From: Dastarcus helophoroides
Taxonomy: Eukaryota > Arthropoda > Insecta > Coleoptera > Bothrideridae
Reading direction: 5' to 3'
NCBI GenBank assembly: GCA_028583605.1
Contig: CM053335.1
Span: forward strand, 10,608,053 to 10,672,052
Length of the DNA: 64,000 nucleotides
The position numbers and the translations under genes are program-made. The notes below the pieces were generated by a model. That model saw nothing but the letters and a program-made list of their open reading frames with translations, had not been told where the DNA came from and did no database searches. This document shows positions 43,266 through 56,814 of this stretch, one piece after another. The number at the start of each line of letters is the position of its first letter. Position 1 is the stretch's first letter.

Positions 43266-45300
43266 GTGTCAGACACAAAAGGCTTAACCTTTCTCTAGAG
43301 TTTGCCTAATTATATTTGGACGGAAGTAGCAGTGCTATAGACTTTCAGACTAAAAACCCATTTCGATTTTTTAAAATTTTTTTCCCAAATTTACGCGGGG
43401 CGGTATCACTACCACGAAAATGTTCAGAATTTCTTTACATAAATTGGACATTTTTAGTATTTGATATAAATTTCGAATTTTTACTTGATATTTCAATTTT
43501 TTTATTTTGGATTTCAATTCGAAGGAGAAAATTTCGAAAAGTCAAAAATTAAATTATTAAAAAACCAAGAGTCTTAACACTTTAATCCAGAAATTTTAAG
43601 AATTAAACAAAAGAAAAGGTGCTTGCATTCTAAGACTTTCTTGACCAATGAAATATTAATTTTTTTCAAATAAAAAACTTCATTTAGCCGAAGGATAAAA
43701 TGCAGATCAAATTTGTCATTTGCATTATTTCATTTAGATGAATATTTTCGGAGCTAGCACAAGTTTATTAAATTGCATCCAATACAGTAATCGCGATTAG
43801 TCATCGACTTATTGTAAATAAATGCTTTTGGCCAGTGACATTATCAACACAACCAACGATTCCATAAATATTGCAATTGATTCTAAAAAAAAGTTTGAAA
43901 ATAGGCAATTTCTTTATTTTTCACTCATAACACAAGAAAATTTCGAGAAAATTTCAAATAATTAAGAATAATTTAATTTGGTTTATTGACTTTTCACTGT
44001 AGTAATTGGTAAAGAAATTTAATTTCAAAATTTGATTAAAATAGATTCAATTTTTTTCACTCAAAATTTTTCCGAAAGTTTGACTTCGACTCCATCCAAT
44101 GGGGATCTATATTTGATATTTGTCATCTCTTTAAATGATCATTACGGAGCTACTCACTGACTTGCATTAAAATGACATTAAAAAGAGGAGAAAATAGAAA
44201 ACGATCAACAAGTGTTCAACAACAAGCAGAGATTCGATCGACTGTCAAAATGTTAAACGTGTAGTTAAATGTCGTCGCTGCCCTTTTAATAATTTTGGTT
44301 TTGATTAGAGAATTTGCGGTTTTGTCCCGCTTTTAATCTCGAGAATCAGAGGAGAAATTAATTAGTTGTCTGTGCCCTCGCTATTATAAGAAGGGTAAAT
44401 ACAAGAACAAAAAGGCATCTTAAGCCAGCGTAATATGCACCCTGACCCACTTTGGTAACCTAAAAATAAACCCCAAATCACTTTCGGTTATTAGGTGGAA
44501 ATATTTGATGAGTATACGAGTCGGAAAATGTATAACTTTTATAGATATAATCAAATTGCTTTCCGGATAATATTTTTATTTTCGACCAAAGAGCACGGAT
44601 TTATTGGACAAACGTTAGAAAATTGATTTGTATTTTACCATATTCAGGGGTAATGGCAAGCCAAATAAAATATTGATACTATTACGTGTCCTTTTTCTTT
44701 TAATTAGCGTTCTCCTACTTCAGAAGAATGTTGTTTGTAAAAAATTATTTTTTTATTGACGGCCTTCTACTGGTATTTGAATCGAAAAAATAATTATTTA
44801 CTTTTTGAAACTTGGTGGAAGTGGAGAAAAAAATATCTCATTTTCCAGAAACATTTTTCTCGAACATTTTACTTTCTTATTTCAGTTTGACATATTTAAA
44901 ATTCAGTATGTGGGTACAAGAAATCTTTTTATTGAAATTTCTCAAAAATATTTTTCTCAACATTTTACTTTTTGATACCAAGAAATCGTTCAAATTTTCA
45001 GAAAACTACTTTTAGTTTTTTATGAAAAGTTCGACCAAACAAAGAAGAATGTAAATCTTGATAAACAAGTAAAAATTTGCAGAATATTAAAATTCAAAGG
45101 AAAGTCGAAATTTTCGGTAAAAAACGAATTTTGAGAAATGGTAAAATTTCAAAAAAAAAACGATGACTATTAAGATAAAAATTCAAAATTTTGAGTCAGA
45201 TTCTGGAGAAAGATAAAATGACATTTTCAGATAAAAGTTAAAATTAAAAAAAAACTCAAAATGTTCAAAAGGTACAATTTAAATTAGACTCAAAATTTGG
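43266..45300. other. AT-rich, mostly non-repetitive sequence
   Basis: Satellite-like phrases appear at 43360-43560 and 44800-45300. Between them (about 43600-44780) is ordinary-complexity sequence without a supported gene. Confidence 0.45.
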
Positions 45301-45302
45301 AA

Positions 45303-45466
45303 ACTGAAAAAAAAATCTTGTCTCCTGAAACCAAGAAAGATTAAAAAACTCAACCAATGTTTCTTTAACGCGTTTTGTTAGCCAAGCCATCATCTTCAGA
45401 GAAAATTTCAAGGGATAAGATTTGTTTTTCAATTTTTGAAGATAACCAAGAATCAGTCTGTTCCTC
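45303..45466. mobile_element. Penelope-like inverted-repeat element, copy 3 (degenerate)
   Basis: The left arm (tcctgaaaccaagaaagatt, aaaaaactcaacc, ttaacgcgttttgttagcc, catcatcttcagagaa) is followed by a shortened right arm and the one-sided tail (gaagataaccaagaatcagt). The minus-strand hammerhead core CTGAAGA survives, but G12 is changed (AAAA) and stem II is mispaired. Confidence 0.7.
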
Positions 45467-46195
45467 TAAAATCAAAATTTGGAGCAAAAACTGAAATCTT
45501 GAAAAAGCTGTATTGAAAAAAATTGAATACTTCAAATAAGTTGAAAGTTTCATAAAAGGTGGAATTTAAAAAAAAGTCAAAACTTTCAAACAACTGGGGG
45601 TTAAAAACGATCAATTGTTTTAGAAAGTAAAAATTTTAAAAAATCGCTACTTTCAAAAAGGTCCGATTTTCTAAAAAAGTCGAAAAGTCTGGTCTTAAAA
45701 AATAAAGTAACTTTTATGATAAGGTCAGATGTTTAAAAGAGTCAAAATTTTGAAAAAAGTCGAGATTTTTAAAGAGCAAACGTTTTCAAAAGTCAAAAGT
45801 AAAAACAAAGTCAAAATTTTGACACATGTTGAAATTTTGAAAAAAAAATTTGAGGAGTTTAAACATTCAGAAAAACTCGAAATTTTAAGAAAATCAAAAT
45901 TTAGGAAAAAATGAGCAGTCTCAAAAAAGTGGAGATTTTATAATTATAAAATTTTTAAAATGATTAGCAATCCTTAAATATGGTAGTACCATTAAAGAAA
46001 AATCGAAATTTTCAAAAAAGAGTCGAACGTAAAAAAGTCGAAATATTTAAGTGGTCGAAATTTTTAAAAAAAATCAAAAAACTTTTGAGAAAGTTTGATT
46101 GTTCAAATTTGAAGTCAATTTTGATAAAAATCAAAATTTGAAAAATACCTGGTTTGAAAAAAAGTTGTCTAGGAAATTTTGTCTCATTTTGAAAT
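45467..46195. repeat. Degenerate A/T satellite, A-rich orientation
   Basis: Phrases such as aaaaagtcgaaat and tcaaaattttgaaaaaagtc. The strand orientation flips at about 46195, where the T-rich form begins. Confidence 0.65.
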
Positions 46196-49100
46196 TTCAA
46201 CTTTTTTGAAAATTGGATATTTTTTTATATCGACTTTTGGACATTTTTGAAATTTCCACCTTTTTAAATTTCGATATTTCTTGAAGTCTCCTTGGGATTT
46301 TTGGAAATCTCGTCTTATTTTGAAATTTTGACTATTTCGAAAATTGGATATTTCTTGAATTCGCCTTTTGAAAATTTCGTCTTCTTCTGAAACATCTTTT
46401 GGAACTTATGGACTTTTGGAAATTTTATCTTTTTTTAAAATTTCGACTTTTTCAAATTTCAATATTTCTTGGAATCTCCGAGAGACTTTTGGAAATTTTG
46501 TCTCATTTTGAAATTTCAACTTTTTTGAAAATTGGATATTTTTTTATATCGACTTTTGGAAATTTCGTCTTTTTCTGAATTTTTTCGACTTTTTCACATT
46601 TCGATATTTCTTGAAGTCTCCTGGGATTTTTGGAAATCTGGTCTTATTTTGAAATTTTGATTATTGCGAAAATTCGATATTTCTTGAATTTGACTTTTGA
46701 AAATTTTCGTCTTATTTTGAAACATCTTTTGGAACTTATGGACTTTTGGAAATTTTATCTTTTTTTGAAATTTCGACTTTTTCGAATTTCGATATTTCTT
46801 GAAATCTCCGAGAGAAATTTGGAAATTTCGTCTCATTTTGAAATTTCGACTTTTTCGAAAATTGAATGTTTCTTTAGTTCGACTTTTGGAAATTTCGTTT
46901 TTTTGCAAATTTCGATATTTATTGAAGTCTACGAGAAACTTTTGGAAATATCATCTTATTTTGAAATTTCGACTTTTTCGAAAATTGGATATTCCTTTAG
47001 TTCGACTTTTGGAAATTTCGCCGTTTTTTAGAAATTTCGACTTTTTTAAATTTCGATATTTATTGAAGTCTCCCAGGGATTTTTGGAAATGTCGTCTTAT
47101 GTTGAAATTTTAACTATTTTGAAAATTCGATATTTCTTGAATTCGCCTTTTGAAAATTTAGTCTTCTTTTGAAACATCTTTTGGAACTTATGGACTTTTG
47201 GAAATTTTATCTTTTTTTGAAATTTCAACTTTTTCGAATTCCGATATTTCTTAAAAATCTTCGAGAGACTTTTGGAAATTTCGTCTCATTTTGAAATTTC
47301 AACTTTTTTGAAAATTGGATATTTCTTTAGTTCGCCTTTGGGAAATTTCGTCTTTTTCAAATTTCGATATTTATTGAAGTCTACGAGAAACTTTTGGAAA
47401 TATCATCTTATTTTGAAATTTCGACTTTTTCGAAAATTGGATATTCCTTTAGTTCGACATTTGGAACTTTCGCCTTTTTTAGAAATTTCGACTTTTTTAA
47501 ATTTCGATATTTATTGAAGTCTCCCAGGGATTTTTGGAAATGTCGTCTTATGTTGAAATTTTAACTATTTTGAAAATTCGATATTTCTTGAATTCGCCTT
47601 TTGAAAATTTAGTCTTCTTTTGAAACATCTTTTGGAACTTATGGACTTTTGGAAATTTTATCTTTTTTTGAAATTTCAACTTTTTCGAATTCCGATATTT
47701 CTTAAAAATCTTCGAGAGACTTTTGGAAATTTCGTCTCATTTTGAAATTTCAACTTTTTTGAAAATTGGATATTTCTTTAGTTCGCCTTTGGGAAATTTC
47801 GTCTTTTTCAAATTTCGATATTTATTGAAGTCTACGAGAAACTTTTGGAAATATCATCTTATTTTGAAATTTCGACTTTTTCGAAAATTCGATATTTCTT
47901 GAATTCGGCTTTTGGAAATTTCGTCTTTTTTTGAAATCTCAACTTTTTCACATTTTGATATTTCTTGAAATCTCCGAGAGACTTTTAGAAATTTTGTCTT
48001 ATTTTAAAATTTCGACCTTTTCGAAAATTCGATATTTCTTAAATTCGGCTTTTGGAAATTTCGTCTTCTTTTGAAACATCGACTTTTCGAAATTTCGATA
48101 ATTCTTTAATTCAGCTTTTGGAAATTTTGTCTTTTTTCGAAATTTCGACTTTTTTAAATTTCGAAATTTCTTGATGTTTTTGAGAGTTTTGGAAATTTCA
48201 TCATATTTTGAAATTTCGACTTTTTGAAAATTGGACATTTCTTGAATTTGGCTTTTGGAAATTTCGTTTTCTTTTAAAATATCAACTTTTTCGAAATTTG
48301 ATATTTCTTTAATTCGATTTTTGAAAATTTCGTCTTTTTGTGAAATTTTTCGATTTTTTCAAATTTCGATAGTTTTCGAAGTCTTCGAGAGGCTTTTGAA
48401 AATTTTACCGTTTTCGTTCGACCGTTTCACCTTTTCGAAGATTCGACATTTCTTGAATTTGGCTTTTGGAGAAATTTCGTTCTTTTTTAAATTTCGACCT
48501 TCTTAAATTTCGATATTTCTTGAAGTCTCCGACAGATTTTTGGAAATTTCGTCTTATTTTGAAATTTGGACTTTTTCGAAAATTCGATATTTCTTAAATT
48601 AGGCTTTTGAAAGTTTCGTCTTTTTTTGAAATATCGACCTTTTCCAAAATTCGATATTTCTTAAATTCGACGTTTGGAAATTGTGGTTTTTTTTTAAATT
48701 TTGATTTTTTCCAAATTTCGATATTTCTTGAATCCGACCTTTGGAAATTTCGTAGTTTTTTGAAATTTCGACCTTTTCAAATTTCAATATTTCTTGAGGT
48801 CGATTGAAAGAAGTCGAGACTTTTGAAAATTTCGTCTTTTGAAATATCAACTTTTTCAAAAATTCGATATTTCTTTAATTCGACTTCTAGAAACTTCGTC
48901 TTTTTTTGAAATTTTTCGACTTTTTCAAATTTCAATATTTCCTGAAATCTCCTAGAAATTTTTGGAAAATTCGTCTTATTTTGACATTTTCACTTTTTCG
49001 AAAATTCGATATTTCTTGAATTCGACTCTGGAAATTTTGACTTATTTTGAAACATCAACTTTTCGAAATTTCGATAATTCTTTAATTCGACTTTTGGAAA

Positions 49101-50445
49101 TTTTGTCTTTTTTTGAAATCTCGACTTTTTCAAATTTCGATATTTCTACGAGACTTTTGGAAATTTTCTCTTATTTTGAAACTTCGACTTTTTCGAAAAT
49201 TCGATATTTCTTGAATTCGACTTCTGAAAATTTCGTATTTTTTTAAAATTTCGGCTTTTTCAAATTTCGATATTTCTTAAAATCTTCTAGGAATTTTTGG
49301 AAAACTCGTCTTATTTTGAAATTTTGAATTTTTCAATAATTCGATATCTCTTAAATTCGACTTTTGGAAATTGCGTTTTCTTTTGAAACATGGACTTTTT
49401 TGAAATTTCGATATTTTATTAATTTGATCTTTGGAAATTTTGTCTTCTTTTGAAATTTCGACTTTTTCAAACATTCAATATTTCTTGAATTCGATTTTTG
49501 GAAATTTTTTCTTTTGAGACATCAACTTTTTCAAAATTTCGATATTTCTATACTTCGATTTTTAAAAATGTTGTCGTTTTTTTAAATTTCGACTTTTTCA
49601 AATTTCAATATTTCTTGAAGTCTCCAAGAGCCTTTTGAAAATGTTATCTTCTTTTGAAATATCAACTTTTTCAAAAATTCTATATTACTCGAATTCGACG
49701 TTTGGAAAATTCGTCTTTTTCGAAATTTCGACTTTTTCCAAATTTTGATATTTTTTTAAGTCTCCAAAAAACTTTTGGAAATTTCGTCTTGTTTTTAGAT
49801 TTTGACTTTTTTGAAAGTTCTCTATTTCTTGAATTCGACATTTGGACATTTCGTCTCCTTTTGAAATACCGACTTTTTTAAAATTTTGATATTTCTTTAA
49901 TTTGAATTTTAGAAACTTCTTCTTTTTCTGAAATTTTTCGACTTTTTCAAATTTCGATATTTTCTAATATTCGATATTTCTGGAATTCTACTTTTGGAAA
50001 TTTCGTTTTCTTTTGAAACATCGATTTTTGTGAAATTTCGATATTTCTTGCATTCGATCTTTGGAAATTTCGTCTTCTTTTGAAATTTCGACTTTTTCAA
50101 AAATTCAATATTTATTGAATTCGATTTTTGGAAATTTTTTCTTTTGAGACATTAACTTTTTCGAAATTTCGATATTTCTATACTTCGATTTTTAAAAATT
50201 TTGTCCTTTTTTTTAAATTTCGACTTTTTCAAATTTCGATATTTCTTGAAGTCTTCGAGAGACTTTTGGAAATTTTATCTTCTTTTGAAATATCAACTTT
50301 TTAGAAAATTCTATATTTCTCGAATTCGACGTTTGGAAATTTTGTCTTCTTTTGAAATATCAACGTTTCCAAATTTCGGTATTTCTTAAAGTCTTCGAAA
50401 GATTTTTGGAAATTTCGTCTTATTTTGAAATTTTGACCTTTTTGA
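46196..50445. repeat. Satellite array built from a ~66-bp phrase with higher-order units
   Basis: The basic phrase is ttttgaaatttcgacttttt, cgaaaattcgatatttctt, gaattcgacttttggaaatt, tcgtctt. Higher-order copies are visible: bases about 47055-47500 and 47503-47950 are nearly identical (period about 449 bp), and cttatggacttttggaaatt marks units near 46406, 46736, 47188 and 47638. Similarity decays toward 50440. Open frames on both strands (up to 133 codons) reflect the repeat's lack of stops, not genes. Confidence 0.9.
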
Positions 50446-52680
50446 CACTCTAAGCTGTTAGTAATGAATATATACAAAGATGAATAACTATTAAATATTA
50501 TGAAGTTGTGATAAAAATTGGAAAAATCATTTACATGGAAAAGAAACATGAATGACCAAAGCAGTTTTAAGTATTTACTTTTGGCAGTAGTTTGCAGACT
50601 ACCTAATTTTTTTTAATTCAACAAGAATGTGAAGAACAATGAAATGAATACTCTCCTTGCTACATTCATTTAAAATTTGTGTTAAATGGTGCATATTCAA
50701 TAGATTTCAACATGATAATAAAGTGAAAAAGTAACCAACTCGGTGTAGGTATTTTATTGATGTAATAACATAAAATAAGTGAAGTGAAAAGTCATATAAA
50801 ATACAACAGTCGCCTGCTGGAAATCCTCCGCTGAAAATATACCATAAAATATGATTTGCTCCTAAAAAATAAAAAAAACCTCGCGAGAGAAGAGTCTTAA
50901 AATTTAACTACAATAGATGCTACAGTTTTATACCGTCTTAGGAAGCGTAAAATGCAAAAGAGTCCAGGAAGATAAAAACATCCGGAGTGAATTGACCATT
51001 ACTTCGACGGTATATTCCAAATTAGATTTTCCGACACTAAATCCGAATCGCTTAAGGCCAGCCAATTGCACCCTTAAAAGAAAGGGGGACCCTGTCATTT
51101 GCAAATGTTGCTCGTAATTTTCGTTAAAATTAAGCCACATCCGACGATTTGGAGACAAGAGGATTAATAAAAACGAAGAGGTAGGACGAGTGGTGAGCAA
51201 GTTCCTGTTTATAAAGGGATGCGAAGTTATTGTTTGCTAATTTGAAGTGACGCAATATATTTTCTGAGGGAGTTGAAGTTAGAATTAAATTTTGGGGACA
51301 GGACTATTATTCACGCGGATTACTACCGTGAACTTATTGACTTTGGATAGAATTGAAATTTATTGAATCTGGCAAGGGATCTGGTATTAATTATAGGCCT
51401 AATTTGCGGAGTTAATATATCTTTGTTGTGAATTTGTCAGTTTATGGAAGACATTTAATTAGAGGCACTAGTTTATACAAATTACTTTGCACGCTTCAAA
51501 AGGATTAGTGGATTCTGCTTCATCCAGCGATCTCTTGCTTAAATAATACTAATCAGAGACTAATTAGACTGAACGTTTCAATGTTGTCTCATGCGTACAG
51601 TTGAAGCTAAAATCCGGGGAAGTGGGGAGGTGCATTCCACTACTCTTTGATATGGTCGGATTAAGTAAAATTTATAAATACGAAACTTGCCGCGTAACGG
51701 TTCTAACGATTTAGATGAAACTTTAGAATTAGGGGCTTTTGGACTAATAGGATAATTTTTATAAGTGCTTTTTGGTAAAAGTTCAGGAGAACTATTTTCA
51801 AAGACATCTTGGTTTAATAGTAAAATAATTTTCTTTCAATACGCGACGCCTGTGTACAATATTGTTAAGCCGGTGCTGTAAACACGTCATGATTGCAGTG
51901 AAATGGCGACGCGCGCACGCCGATAATTGAATATTTATATATTTTATTTTTACCCACCCAAAGAATGAAACTCTTGATTTTCCTTCACTAATGTGTTCAC
52001 TGAGGTTTCAACAATGATCCACAATACACTTCCCCACATTTACAGCCCATTTTCTTTAAAAAAACCGATGTTATCTTCGCAAAGGTCTGTCAAATAATAA
52101 GAGGGCATTGCGAGCTAGATGGAGCTAGGCTTTCGCCAGGCTTTCAACTGGCTTCACTGCTTACCGTGTTAGGTTCAGTCTATTTAATCTCTGATACTAA
52201 TTAATCCAACAGTGAATCTTTGTAACTTTTTGGGATGAGAGGGCGTCCGTGAGCAGCCGGAATATTTTCGAGTCAGTTAGTGATTTATTATTTATCAATT
52301 CGATTCGAAATTGATAGCTGCAATGTCACGAAAACACCGAAAATACAATATCCTTCACACGCGAGGACTATCGTTCTATACTTTAGACTATCGAGAATCG
52401 AGAAATGCAGCAAAAGTGGTCCGATGATTAGTAATAGTCGCGTTCCATTCCCACTACTTTACCATCGTCTCAGATGTGCTTTATGAATTTATACTACGCT
52501 AGAACACGCTAAATACCCTAATCCGTTTTTATGAAGATTCCATTTTGCGAAATGAAAACTTTAGAAATTTCAAGAAAAATCCTAATTTCGTAAGCAACAC
52601 ATTATTAATTGGCATTTTTTATATGCACTCTTAATTGTTACCTTAATGATATAATGATATAAGGAAAGAAAAAAGATGAG
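50446..52680. other. Non-repetitive island
   Basis: Ordinary-complexity sequence with a CG-rich patch at about 51890-51925 (gcgacgcgcgcacgccg) and an ATTTGCAAAT octamer-like site at about 51098-51108. Frames of 66-90 codons (50917-51200 region, 52280-52486) carry no recognisable domain. No RNA gene is seen. Confidence 0.5.
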
Positions 52681-54720
52681 TATATAAATTAAGACTTTTA
52701 TCAAGAATTTCAGCGCTTTTCAACTTTTTCATTTTTTTCGAAAATCACGTTTTCCATAATTTCAACTTTTTCGTGAAACCTCGAAACTTCAACTTCTTCA
52801 TGAACAGGAATTTTTGTTGTTAATCTCACTTTGTTTTTAAATTTAGCTAAAAAAACACAAATTTCTGTTTGATAATTTCGATTTTAAAAAAAAATGAGAT
52901 TTTTTAAATTTTGATTATTTTGAAAATGTTGCCTTTGGCCCTTTTTCGAACAATTTGAATTTTCCATTTAGACTTTTTCTGAAAAAATAATTTTTTTTCA
53001 AATTTTGGCTATTTTCGACTATTATCGACTATTTCGAAATATTTCGACTTTTTGAAACGTCAGACGAGGATTTTTTTTTATGTTCAGTCCACTCACAAAC
53101 GATAAGCCTATTATGCCTTCAAAGCACCGCGAGTAGAATGCGAAAACAAGGATAGATGTCGATGAACCGCCTTCTTAAACAAGGATAGGTTGTAATTTTT
53201 GGGAAAAATCCGTTTCGTTTTAATATCTGCTGTTTTTGAAGATTTCTACTTTTTTTAATATACCTAAACGTATGTGGCGCCGTTAACGTTTGTATTTAAT
53301 GATGGAATTTGCTATGATGTAAACCTAGAATACAAGAAATAAAAATAAAAGTTGCTTTACCCAGTAAACCATTTAGGGAAACCTTGAGGGTTACATCGTA
53401 CTTCTGATTGTAATTTGTTATTTTGAAAATTTATGGTATTTCTTAACTTCTACTTAATTCAACCCTTCCATTTTTTAAAAATTTTGACTTTCTACGAAAT
53501 TTTAAGGTTATTTGAAAATTGTAACCCCTTCCAGATTTTTCTATATTTTTACGAAATTTGACATTTTTTTAACTCTATATTTTTGAAAACGTCAAATTTT
53601 TAAATGTTCGAATATTTTGAAAAATGCATTCTTTTTTTATGGGAACTTCGATGCTTTGACAAGTATACTAAAAAAAATTCAATCCTTTTTAAACCTCCAC
53701 GTATTTGGAAGAGTTTTTAAAAAAATCTATCTTTTTTCAAAATTTTTATTTATTTGAAATTTTTGATGTTCTTCAACGAATCGGTTTTTTCAAGATTTAA
53801 TATTTTTCTCCAAATTCTGACTTTTTAAATTGCAACTTTTTTGGAAATTTTAACTCTTTTGAAAATATCACAATTCGAAATTTCCACTTTTTTTCAATTC
53901 TGGATTATTCTCAAAATTTTAACTTTTAAAATTAAAATTTTGATCGTTTCAAAGTTTTGATTTTTTCAAATTTTCTGACTAGCAAGTTTTGACTTTTTTT
54001 CAAATTTTTAACTCTGCAAATTTTAACTTGTGTTAACAATTTTACTCTTTTTTTTTAAATTTATCTGTTTTATTTGTAAATTATGATTTTTGAAAAGTTT
54101 TCTTTTGAAAATATTGGCTTTGAATTTTTCGGAATTTTGATTTGAAAAATTTCGACTTTTTCAAAACTCCGTCTTTTTCTTGAAATTTTTAAGAAAAGTA
54201 AAGTAAAAGGTAGACATTTTTGACAAAAAAGTCTTAATTTATATAAAACTATTTCTTGGATTAGAAATTTTTTTAAAAATTACAATTTCGTAAGCAAAGT
54301 AAAAATTTTTAAACGGATTAAACGTTCAATTTAAAAAATCGAAACTTTTTGTTTCAAGTCGAATTTTTAACCAGAAAAACCGAGAGCATTAATTTGTAAT
54401 TTCAGCAAAAGATTTAAAATTTCGAAAAAATAAGAGAAACAAAAATTGAAACTTAAGAAAATTCGAAAATTTCAAATTGTCATCGAAAATTTTGGAAAAT
54501 TGAAAAGTTAAATATGTAATATAGTTCGAAGCCACACTAATAAACAAGTCAGAATATTGGTAATATTTGCAAATACATTCTGTCAAACTAACCTATCTTT
54601 TATTTTTATAGTTTGGATACTTGTGTCGTGTGGAAACGAATCTAATATTTATTGATGATGAAATACACTTCTAATGTTTAGTAGAATGTACAGAATTTTG
54701 TATTTTGTGGTTTGTGCTTG
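52681..54720. repeat. Degenerate A/T satellite with dispersed fragments
   Basis: T-rich orientation predominates (ttcaaattttggctatttcg-like phrases). Bases 53079-53140 match 2099-2156, and 53177-53214 match 20701-20738. About 53250-53420 is ordinary sequence. Confidence 0.6.
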
Positions 54721-54730
54721 CTGTTTTGTA

Positions 54731-55361
54731 TTTTGTATGTTGTATGTTGTATGTTGTTTGTTGTATGTTGTATGTTGTATGTTGTATGTTGTATGTTGTA
54801 TGTTGTATGTTGTATGCTGTATGTTGTATGTTGTATGTTGTATGTTGTATGTTGTATGTTGTATGTTGTATGTTGTATGTTGTATGTTGTATGTTGTATG
54901 TTGTATGTTGTATGTTGTATGTTGTATGTTGTATGTTGTATGTTGTATGTTGTATGTTGTATGTTGTATGTTGTATGTTGTATGTTGTATGTTGTATGTT
55001 GTATGTTGTATGTTGTATGTTGTATGTTGTATGTTGTATGTTGTATGTTGTATGTTGTATGTTGTATGTTGTATGTTGTATGTTGTATGTTGTATGTTGT
55101 ATGTTGTATGTTGTATGTTGTATGTTGTATGTTGTATGTTGTATGTTGTATGTTATATGTTGCATGTTGTATGTTATAAGTTGTATGTTATAAGTTGTGT
55201 GTTGTATGTTTATGTTGTATGTTGCATGTTGTATGTTATAAGTTGTATGTTGCATGTTGCATGTTGCATGTTGCATGTTGCATGTTGCATGTTGTATGTT
55301 GTATGTTGCATGTTGTATGTTGCATGTTGCATGTTGCATGTTGCATGTTGTATGTTATAAG
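54731..55361. repeat. Heptamer array 1: (TATGTTG)n
   Basis: Near-perfect TATGTTG repeats from about 54736 to 55152, then mixed variants (TATGTTA, CATGTTG, TATAAGT) to 55361. Because 7 is not a multiple of 3 and the unit yields no stops, all plus frames and a minus frame stay open. The 155-228-codon frames here are artefacts. Confidence 0.95.
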
Positions 55362-56428
55362 TTTTTGTATTTTGTATTTTGTATTTTGTATTTTGTATTT
55401 TGTATTTTGTATTTTGTATTTTGTATTTTGTATTTTGTATTTTGTATTTTGTATTTTGTATTTTGTATTTTGTATTTTGTATTTTGTATTTTGTATTTTG
55501 TATTTTGTATTTTGTATTTTGTATTTTGTATTTTGTATTTTGTATTTTGTATTTTGTATTTTGTATTTTGTATTTTGTATTTTGTATTTTGTATTTTGTA
55601 TTTTGTATTTTGTATTTTGTATTTTGTATTTTGTATTTTGTATTTTGTATTTTGTATTTTGTATTTTGTATTTTGTATTTTGTATTTTGTATTTTGTATT
55701 TTGTATTTTGTATTTTGTATTTTGTATTTTGTATTTTGTATTTTGTATTTTGTATTTTGTATTTTGTATTTTGTATTTTGTATTTTGTATTTTGTATTTT
55801 GTATTTTGTATTTTGTATTTTGTATTTTGTATTTTGTATTTTGTATTTTGTATTTTGTATTTTGTATTTTGTATTTTGTATTTTGTATTTTGTATTTTGT
55901 ATTTTGTATTTTGTATTTTGTATTTTGTATTTTGTATTTTGTATTTTGTATTTTGTATTTTGTATTTTGTATTTTGTATTTTGTATTTTGTATTTTGTAT
56001 TTTGTATTTTGTATTTTGTATTTTGTATTTTGTATTTTGTATTTTGTATTTTGTATTTTGTATTTTGTATTTTGTATTTTGTATTTTGTATTTTGTATTT
56101 TGTATTTTGTATTTTGTATTTTGTATTTTGTATTTTGTATTTTGTATTTTGTATTTTGTATTTTGTATTTTGTATTTTGTATTTTGTATTTTGTATTTTG
56201 TATTTTGTATTTTGTATTTTGTATTTTGTATTTTGTATTTTGTATTTTGTATTTTGTATTTTGTATTTTGTATTTTGTATTTTGTATTTTGTATTTTGTA
56301 TTTTGTATTTTGTATTTTGTATTTTGTATTTTGTATTTTGTATTTTGTATTTTGTATTTTGTATTTTGTATTTTGTATTTTGTATTTTGTATTTCGTATT
56401 TTGTATTTTGTATTTTGTATTTTGTATT
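55362..56428. repeat. Heptamer array 2: (TATTTTG)n, ~147 copies
   Basis: An almost perfectly homogeneous TATTTTG array of about 1.03 kb. It differs from array 1 by one base at the fourth position and keeps the same 7-bp phase. The 473-554-codon frames are artefacts. The first substitution toward array 3 (a TATTTCG unit) appears at about 56394. Confidence 0.95.
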
Positions 56429-56798
56429 TCGTATTTGTATTTGTATTCGTGTTTCGTGTTTCGTGTTTCGTGTTTGGTGTTTCGTGTTTGGTGTTTCGTG
56501 TTTCGTATTTTGTATTTCGTATTTCGTGTTTCGTGTTTCGTGTTTGGTGTTTCGTGTTTGGTGTTTCGTGTTTCGTATTTCGTATTTCGTATTTCGTATT
56601 TCGTATTTCGTATTTCGTATTTCGTATTTCGTATTTCGTATTTCGTATTTCGTATTTCGTATTTCGTATTTCGTATTTCGTATTTCGTATTTCGTATTTC
56701 GTATTTCGTATTTCGTATTTCGTATTTCGTATTTCGTATTTCGTATTTCGTATTTCGTATTTCGTATTTCGTATTTCGTATTTCGTATTTCGTATTTT
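56429..56798. repeat. Heptamer array 3: (TATTTCG)n with a nested 70-bp unit
   Basis: After a mosaic of TGTTTCG and TGTTTGG units, the array becomes pure TATTTCG (about 56573-56792). Within the mosaic the same series of ten heptamers occurs twice exactly 70 bp apart (starting 56461 and 56531), a small higher-order repeat. Confidence 0.95.
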
Positions 56799-56814
56799 GA
56801 ATTTTGTATTTTAT

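Noticed and set aside
46594..49881. Numerous overlapping 60-130-codon frames
   Set aside because: The satellite phrase lacks stops in several frames; the peptides repeat with the phrase on both strands.
50917..51200. Overlapping 66- and 90-codon frames on opposite strands
   Set aside because: The composition is less extreme than in the satellites, but there is no domain, no convincing splice sites and no way to choose between strands.
54731..56798. Telomeric repeat tract
   Set aside because: The heptamers do not match the TTAGG-type unit usual in insects, the tract is internal, and it is followed by other satellite DNA.
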